Positions 57,123 to 64,000 of a stretch of 64,000 nt of DNA are shown here, piece after piece. Where the stretch lies: assembly GCF_000003195.3 (NCBI RefSeq), contig NC_012873.2, positions 25,889,317-25,953,316 on the forward strand, given 5' to 3'. The DNA is from Sorghum bicolor (lineage: Eukaryota > Streptophyta > Magnoliopsida > Poales > Poaceae). Below the pieces are notes generated by a model that ran no database searches, was not told the origin of the DNA, and saw only the letters and a list, made by a program, of their open reading frames with translations. The first letter of the stretch is position 1, and each line of letters opens with the position of its first letter. Made by a program: the position numbers and the translations under genes.

Positions 57123-60100
57123 ATAAAAGAATAAATGCTTGATAACATAATGGATTCACTGGGCACTCATTTACGGAGTACACAGTTATAACAAGTTCAC
57201 ACAAGCTAACAAGTTAACCTAGTCCAAAACTTACCATGATACTACAACAGCAAGCAACATAAAACAGGAGTAACTCAGTAAATAAATCCTAACTAATGAT
57301 AGACAGATCCAACAAACATAAGTGAATACATTCTGGAAAGCTTATGAAATTGTCTACAATTCATCTTTAAACATCGCAGCAAGATTCATATATTAAACCA
57401 ATCATTTAAACAAGGTTCCAGGTTCTGTCCCAGAAAAACAGAGATCACCTATTTCTGGAACCCAACTTGGAACAGCTATAACTTTTAAACTACTTGGCCA
57501 AATGACCTCAAATTTAAACCACAGCTAGTTCAATAAGTTTAAAACAACTTTGATTTAGACAAGTTCCACAGAAGGCCAAGTTATCATTAAGCAAAAGTTA
57601 AATCACTTCCTTGCTGTCCAGAACAGCCTTTAACCCTTTAATTAATTATTTGATGACATAACCAAAACACAAACCATGCCAACCACATGGCTTATGAGCA
57701 CAAGCATATCACAAGATTACCAGAACATCAGATGATAACCCTCAAACATATACTTAACAAGGCATTTATTAATTACTTCTAGAAAGAAGCATAATTACAA
57801 GATGCCTAGTCAAAGTGCTCAGAAAAATCTACGAAAATTACAGGAACACAAGTAAAGCATCAAAGCATCACCATAAAAATTTCACAGCAATTGCACATAC
57901 CAAATTAAAGATATGTATTTGACATGTGCCCAAGGGTTTATTTCATAATTTTAGAAACATGACTTATATGGTGTCAAACAACAGATTTCAAATTATTTAC
58001 ATATGAGGAATACCATAAACATGATTACTACCAAAGTAGAGCACCAGCATAAGTACCAATTATTTTATATAATTTAATCAAGGAAACAAGACAAATTTCA
58101 ATCATAAATTACATATCAAAGCTGCAGTACTCCAAAAATCATGAAATATTTAACAAAGCACTCGAATACCATACAGAGGCTACCATAAAAGTTTCAGAGC
58201 AAACTAAGCAGTATAGCAAGAGATATGAATTTATCCATGAATAACAAGATTAAATCCTTAATAAATATTTTCTAAGAAAACATGGTTCATTTTATATTTT
58301 TATTAAAAACTAGCCATCTCAAGGAATAACACAAAATTGGTTTCACCATTTTTGGATGTCAGAAACAGGAGATATGATTTTTGCAAGAAAGCCAAAAATC
58401 AGGATTTTGAATAAAGAAAAGGAGGGAAAGAGAGTGACGCTGACAGTGGACCCCGCCTGTCAGGGTCGTCTTCCTCACGGCCGAGGCGACTTTCGCCGGC
58501 GATTTCTCCGCGACGGCGAGGTCTCCGGCCAAACCAAGGGCACCAACGTGATCCCTATACTCTAGCGACTCGATTGACCCCCTTTTCCCCACGGCGGAGC
58601 CACCGGAAAGGGCTCGCCGTCGACGATGGCGGCTCGGCGGACGTGCTCGGCGTTACGCCGGAGCCCTCAGACCGGTAGAGCGCGACCTAAGACCTTCTAC
58701 AGCACCAGCGAACTACGGCGGAGCTTCCTAGGTACGCGGCTTGGCTTGAAACTTCGTGGAACACGCTGGCCACGAGAGCACCCATCTGCGGCGGAAACAC
58801 GGCGGCGCTGCGCATCGTGTCCGGCGACGGAGAGCTCGGTAGAGCGTCTACGAAGTGGCGCAAACGCTCGCTAAGGACCTACTCTACCTCTACGACCTGA
58901 CCAGAGGAGACAAGAGGCTTCACCGGGCTCGGCATTGGGCTCGCCGGAAAAGATGATCACGGCGACCCGATTTGGGGGAAGAAGAGATTGGCGGCTCACC
59001 GGTGGATTTCACGGCGAGATGGTGGGTGGAGAATGGAGAGCGGTTCACAGCGGAGCTGTGGGTGGAGTTTGATGAGCAATGGCGCAGCAAGGAATGCGCG
59101 CGAGCTCGCCGGAGTAGGCTCGCGACGGAGAGCTCACGGCGGCCGCGTTTCTGGCGAGAGGGGCGAGGCAGAGCGGAAGTGGACGCGTCCACTCTGCTCG
59201 GGGCGTCGCCGTGGACGTCATGCGCGCGCTGGGAGCTGACGAGCGGGGCCATCGCCGGCGTATGGACGACATCTGGCGGACAGGTGGCGCTCTGGCCATC
59301 CCCGACGGTGAGCTCGGCTTCGATTCAGAGAACACGACAACCGACTGACAGAGCGACTTCAGCAACGGATAACTCCCAATCCAGCCCGAGATAGAAGATG
59401 ATGCAGTTGACAAAGTTGGAGTTTCAATCGAGTTCTACAACTTTGTCAACAAGAGCAAAAGCCAGATCGGCCGGGATTGAGAGATATAGAGTTTTCAAAA
59501 TCGATCAAGCAAACTGGTTTCGTTCCAAGACTTAGAAAATTTTCTAAGTGTTGGAAACAGCCCCAAATCTGCCTTGTAGGTCAGTTTTGAGCTATTTGTG
59601 ATCATTTTCATGAGATAGCCATAAAACAACTTTTGTTCCTTATAAAATTTGCTACAACTTTGCTGTAGAAAGTTTTGACATGCAAACATTTTATGAAACA
59701 CTTTTTAAAAGCCTAAGAAAAAGAGGTTTCTAGGGCCTATTTACACAAGTATGACTTAAGGACATATTTTGGAGAAGTGATCAACATGAACATTGTTCCC
59801 AAGGTTATGTTAAGCATAGATAAACTAATTACCAAGGCATAGAGCACAAACACAAGCATGGTTCACTCAAACATAAGCATAGGAAGCCTATTTAAGCAAT
59901 TTAAATCACATTTTTGCATAGAATGACATGGCTCAAGATAGATGATGATCATGACATGTTTTGAGTAGATGATAATGCTCATGCTATGCACATGATCAAT
60001 GCAACCATAACACTGGGGTGTTACACTCATCTTGATCTTCTCCACATTGGTCACATGACTCCATGTCATGTCTCATATGCAATGAGCTCCTCCATCATCA

Positions 60101-60204
60101 CATATTCACCTGTGGACTAATCTCCTGTGTATCTCACATAAACACTTTTAGTCCACCTAAGTTATCACTCAATTACAAAAACCAAACAAGGACCTTTCAG
60201 ATGT

Positions 60205-61178
60205 GTAGATGGATTTTTATGATTGTGAGGAGGTTTAGGAGAAAGAGCACTACAGGATTCATCAGGGTAAAGGATGAGTTCAATGGTGGGTTCATAGAAG
60301 TCATCTAATGTGGTCATAGAAGGAGAGAAGATAGGATTGTTTTATAGGTGGTTTTGCTCTCCTACTATGGCATTACTAGACTTGCCATCCTTCAGACTTC
60401 CTAAATATCCTTCATGGGTATTAGATTTGAAAAGCTTTCTAAGAGATCTCTTTTGAAGATTCAAACTATATGCACTAAAAGAACTCTCAAGATGTAGGAA
60501 GTTGAAACTCCTCCCAAAGTCATTAGAAAGGATTTATAAAGGTAAAATTTCCATTAGACAATTTTGGAGTAGTGCTAGTTTGGGATGGATAGCCAAATCA
60601 TGGGATTGGAATGTTTGCATAGTGGCTATGAAAACTTCCTTTTCTAATTTGGGAGATGTTTACTTATCTACTTCTAGAATTTCATCATGAAGGCTAGTGC
60701 AAGGAGTGTGTCTACTAATAATAAGGACAAACCTCACCTCGCTAATGGGTAAAGAAAGGAAAACCCCTCCAAAGGTGATATTATCAAAACCCATATAAAG
60801 ATGTTGAACAAGAATAGGGTCTTGTAAGGCTAGGTCTAAACCTAAATTTATAGGAAGATTAAAAGATTCCCTAAGTGTAGCCAAAAGTTCATTACCTACT
60901 TGATCAGAAGATATGACTTTGGCTATAGAAGAGGGCTGGTTTTCACCTATTGCAACCAAACATGAGCATAGCTCATAGCTAGATGTGAAAATCATGGGCT
61001 CTGGTGGCTCTAAGCTTGTGCCCATGGGTGCAACATATTGATAAATGGGTGTGGAATTTAGGTTATTGTTGGAAAGAAGTAATAAAAATAAAAAGGTGGT
61101 AAATGAAAAAGAAAACTTGGCCGAACTTGGTTTCATTCTAGAACAGCTACTGTTCCCAGGCAATAGCGCCAGAAAGCT
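60205..61178 (-). pseudogene. Reverse Athila 5' interior K2: gag remnant and primer site
   Basis: The minus strand of 61130-60660 carries an Athila-like gag N-terminal pattern: PMIFTSSYELCSCL, then NLPINLGLDLALQDPILVQH and FGGVFLSLPISE. The primer-binding site is TGGCGCTATTGCCTGGGAAC (61171-61152), which matches the tRNA-Asp type with three changes. No intact frame remains. From 60205 to 60660 I recognise nothing certain. This piece and 52599-53222 were contiguous before F inserted. Confidence 0.6.
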
Positions 61179-61605
61179 TGTTAGGTATTTTAACACACAC
61201 AGAAAAATCCACAAGTGCACATATACTAATGTAGCTTTCACCCAGGAGTATTCCAAGGTATCAATTTTCCACGGAGAACGTGAAGTGTACTAGTTGAGGT
61301 TTAGATCGCCCAAGGATAATTATATTTATAATTTTGTAGGGTAGAGTGGAATTTTCCAAAGTGCTCTATATGTTGATCTAGGAATTAGGATTTACTCGGA
61401 GGTTATGTATTTCAGGACATTAGAACACTAACCATAGAAAGAGATGAGATAGGGGCTAGAAAGCTCTGACTATGGTCCTACAACACCAATCCGAACATGG
61501 TGGAATACGTTGGCTGTCAGAACTATCACTATCTTGGGGCTACCACAACAACATGTTGGATTGGGTACAATTCTAGGTAATTGCAAGACTAAGAACCACG
61601 ATTAA
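61179..61605 (-). repeat. End of Athila LTR K2 (reverse), truncated
   Basis: On the minus strand the LTR ends TTAAAATACCTAACA at 61179, eight bases before the primer site, so this is a 5' LTR. Its sequence does not match the K1 LTR, so K1 and K2 are not the two ends of one simple element. It is cut at 61605 by LTR G. Confidence 0.6.
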
Positions 61606-62165
61606 TGTGGCAGAACCTCCTAAATAGTTGGGCCCACCGACATCTGTCATTGTCCCAAAGACCCCTAATAGTGATGCCGAGGATCCATCTACTCTAGAAG
61701 TCTGATGAGCATCCTAGGATGCCCATTCAACTGCTACCTATGGCATCATAACAAGACTCGTCCTGACCACTAGCAATGGTCACTTAATGAGAACTTCTTC
61801 TCGCCCTTACAGGATAGCGAGTGACCACATTAACACCAAGATCATTCATTGCGAAGACATTACCATATCACAGACAATACATAACCAAAGTAACATTTTG
61901 GAGTAAAACAGCGGAAGCATTACATAACTTAATTTACAAAAGTAGTTCATCAAAGTAGGACTTAGATAAAGTGTTATTACAAACCATGTTTAACGGAGCA
62001 ACTGATACGACCATGCCAGCGTCACTGACCTCTCCAGCTACATCTCTGATCCCTGCAGGACCGATCACACGTAGCCGCGCTAAGAAAATACAACAAGAGG
62101 TGCACGTGCTACTTTAAGAGTTTCAATTAAACACTAATGAGAACTTTATGCTACCTAAATCTTGT
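61606..62165 (-). mobile_element. Reverse gypsy LTR fragment G (related to LTR B)
   Basis: The minus-strand end AGGAGGTTCTGCCACA at 61606, preceded by GTGGGCCC, resembles the end of LTR B (GTGGGCC ... GGTGGTTCTGCCACA). AATGCTTCCGCTGTTTTACT (minus strand, about 61908-61927) is a counterpart of the 'TTCCGCTACT' stretch. The right boundary is approximate because I cannot see a clear junction with H. No hairpin module is visible. Confidence 0.5.
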
Positions 62166-62265
62166 GTGTTAACATTGCTTAGGTACACAAGAGAGAACGA
62201 GCGGAATATATCAAGGGCGAACTAGGACGAAGAACCAAACTCGAGTCAGTCCAGCGTGACGGATG

Positions 62266-63114
62266 TGTCAAGAAGGAACAGTCATATCTTCTGACTTACA
62301 AAAGATATGAAGGTCATTTAGGACTTGTTGGAAAGCTCGTGAAGTCTATTTTCGAGTGCTTCTAATGCCGACCAGTTTGAAGTTTTCATCAAGGCGTCCG
62401 ACCAGTTTTCATGAAGCAAGGTGCACATGATGTGAAAGCTTATCCAGTTTGCTTTCAAACGCATCCAACCACATGTCGTCTGAAGCTTCCTAGAAGGAGT
62501 TATTGTCAAGACACTAAAGACTGCGCAGATTCAAACAGTCATGCGGAGTCAGCACTAGAGTCATTGTGAGGAGGTCCTTTCACACTAGCGATGAGTTTAT
62601 TTTTAGTTTCGTGTTTTCACCTATCCTGGAGGGTTGTTCCATCTATAAATACTTCCCTATCCCTCATATGTAAACAAATTTTGATGATTTGAGATTAATC
62701 CAAGTGTTTTCGAAGCCGAGCTGCTGAGTGTTCTTACACAACCCTGTTCTTCCATATTCATCTTGAACTTGTGGGGAGATCTCTCTGAGATCCACTAATT
62801 CATGCTCTACGGGTTTCAGTACGGCTGCCCCGTCTTGTGTGGATTAGCTCCTGCTGTGGTTCTGCGGTCGTTCGGAGATCGAGTCGAAGTCTTCAGGGTT
62901 TCGGTGCCTCTCTCCCCGTCGCTTGGTCGCATCCAACCTTGGCAGGTATAAAACTAGTTATCCGTTGTTCTTCAGAAACATTACCCTCTTCATATCGTTG
63001 TTCGTCAGCAAGTTATCATATTTTCGCTGTTACTTAGTAAGTAATCTAGTTTATAGACCTACTGCCGTGAAGATCGGGCCAACCTTAGTACCGATCTCGG
63101 GTCGGTACCTATCA
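62266..63114 (+). repeat. LTR of gypsy element H
   Basis: The end, GGTCGGTACCTATCA at 63114, is certain because a primer site follows. A TATA box, TATAAATA, is at 62644-62651. The start is uncertain. TGTCAAGAAGG at 62266 is a guess, and TGATACG near 62004 is another candidate. Confidence 0.5.
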
Positions 63115-63116
63115 CG

Positions 63117-63128
63117 TGGTATCAAAGC
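63117..63128 (+). promoter_or_regulatory. Primer-binding site of H (initiator Met tRNA)
   Basis: TGGTATCAAAGC lies two bases after the LTR end and differs by one base from the canonical initiator tRNA-Met site used by chromoviruses and copia elements. Confidence 0.8.
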
Positions 63129-64000
63129 TTTCCGTTGTCACGGTAGATCTTATCACCATCCATATATTTATCCTTGTTGATCTATTACATATATTTGTTT
63201 TGTCCTACAGTCCAAAGCCATAAAAAATTACCTATAACCCTTGGCGGTACTGTTTCCGTATGTTTTTGTGTTCTTCAAGTTGCTATTCACCATTTTTATA
63301 TATTTCACATTGTGTTTCATTGGTTATCCGCACCCCTCTTGGTATAAAAAAAATAAAAAATAAATAAAAAAAGAGAGGAAAACAAAAGAAAAGAAGTTCA
63401 AGGGGATTTGTTGCGGTTTGTTTTCTGAAACTTTCAGATTATATTTTGAGTTTGGTGGTGTTCTTGATAGCAGTAATTCACATCTATAGAATACATCAAA
63501 CCACTTGGTTTACAGTACCGTATTCCTCCTTGTTTAACCACCGATAGCTCCACACAAAAAACTAAAACTGGGACGTCGACTCGTAATCCTTGCGACCTCA
63601 GAGTCACTTTTGTTGATGCTGCCACAACAAGCACAACCACAGTCCATGAGATCTGGAGAATTGGGTAAGTATGAGGTGAGATTGAGTGTATCCACAAATA
63701 TTTTTTATTTCCATTCCACTTTTGTGCTGCCCCTAATATGGTAGGATCCGACTCAAGTGTTCATGGTGGGCACCGCAGTGATGGGGATCCCCCTGTCTCC
63801 CGGGCTGAGATGGAACGCATGGCTGAATGTTCCAAGATTTACTGGAAAGGAGAATGCAGATGAGTTCCTTGAATGGGTTGAACAATGTGATCAGATTTTT
63901 AGAATCCATAATCTCTCCGATCAGCGCCGCGTTAATCTGCATCAGTTGAATTCTATGGATATGCTCTGACTTGGTGGAATCAAGTTCAGGAGCATCAACT
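63129..64000 (+). pseudogene. gag: Leader and start of a gypsy gag in H, running off the window
   Basis: From 63129 to about 63740 I see only an untranslated leader, including an A-rich run (63346-63390). From about 63800 the + strand encodes PRFTGKENADEFLEWVEQCD and FRIHNLSDQRRVNLHQL, the N-terminal part of a retrotransposon-gag domain. The expected continuation YALTWWNQVQEHQ appears at 63960-64000 in another frame, so a frameshift lies near 63950. The primer site and gag type fit a chromovirus-like Ty3/gypsy element. Pol, if present, is outside the window. Confidence 0.6.

Larger units (their letters stand above)
55430..60025 (-). mobile_element. Solo LTR A2 (large Tekay/Del-like gypsy LTR, reverse)
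   Basis: A 4596-bp LTR on the minus strand, from TGTAACACCCCAGTGTTATG (60025 leftward) to GGTCGGTTCTGTGACA (55430). It is the closest relative of A1, with the same order of GC-rich segment (58440-59350), acidic ORF and hairpin module. Flanks are CTCAC (55425-55429) and CTCAT (60026-60030), a 5-bp duplication with one mismatch. Read on the LTR strand the site is ATGAG, the same as for A1. It inserted into LTR F. Open frames in the GC-rich part look like composition effects. Confidence 0.88.
53228..60199 (-). mobile_element. Copia-type solo LTR F (reverse), split by A2
   Basis: On the minus strand it runs from TGAAAGGTCCTTGTTTGG (60199) to CATCTCGACCCTTCA (53228). Perfect GATGT duplications flank it (53223-53227 and 60200-60204). 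Without A2 and its duplication it is about 2.37 kb. The TGAAAGG start and the presence of CCGGACG motifs (54390-54615) relate it to the LTR of copia C. A minus-strand TATA-like GCTATAAATTG lies near 54309-54319. There is no internal coding DNA, so it is a solo LTR. Confidence 0.85.

Noticed and set aside
1..64000. Integrated pararetrovirus (caulimovirus-like) sequence
   Set aside because: Every pol fragment has either copia order (integrase before RT) or a gypsy integrase with LTRs. No movement-protein or coat-protein pattern is seen.

Overview
The window is transposable-element DNA from a grass genome, probably a panicoid such as sorghum, sugarcane or a relative. The evidence is the mix of SIRE-type copia, Tat, Athila and large-LTR Tekay/Del-like gypsy elements, a CACTA element and a hAT MITE. 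I see no host single-copy gene, tRNA, rRNA or CRISPR array. Element families were assigned by reading motifs, not by database search, and all LTR differences were counted by eye.

Left half (1-36636). This is one SIRE-type copia element (C, + strand) whose 5' end lies left of the window and which later insertions have cut up. Large gypsy LTR B sits in its gag and ends at 9712. B contains a short reverse-strand element R (2553-5748), and R contains the end of another large LTR, A0 (1-2552). An Athila-like element D (14590-23802, TSD GTGTG/GTGAG) splits the RNase H domain. Solo LTR A1 (24609-29185, TSD ATGAG) lies between pol and the third ORF. A CACTA element (31815-33988, TSD CCA) splits that third ORF. 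C ends with a polypurine tract and a 1399-bp LTR at 36636.

Right half (36637-64000). The 3' remnant of an Athila element (J) was hit by a young, nearly complete Tat element E (38261-50666, TSD AGTTC, about 8 differences in 696 bp between LTRs) and by a 195-bp hAT MITE (TSD TTCCTACC). Beyond it are reverse-strand Athila pieces (K1, K2). Between them sits a copia-type solo LTR F (53228-60199, TSD GATGT), which carries another A-family solo LTR, A2 (55430-60025). The window ends with a reverse LTR piece G and the start of a chromovirus-like gypsy element H that runs off the edge.

The main biological theme is a third gene beyond gag and pol in three different elements, each with its own gene-like 5' end. 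E carries an antisense, multi-exon plant-mobile-domain gene with its own TATA box. D has an ORF1-type gene preceded by a second copy of the LTR promoter motif pair, a TATA box and a predicted 5' UTR intron. C has an 'env-position' ORF with a GC-rich leader and a predicted 5' UTR intron. All three elements carry disabling mutations in this copy.
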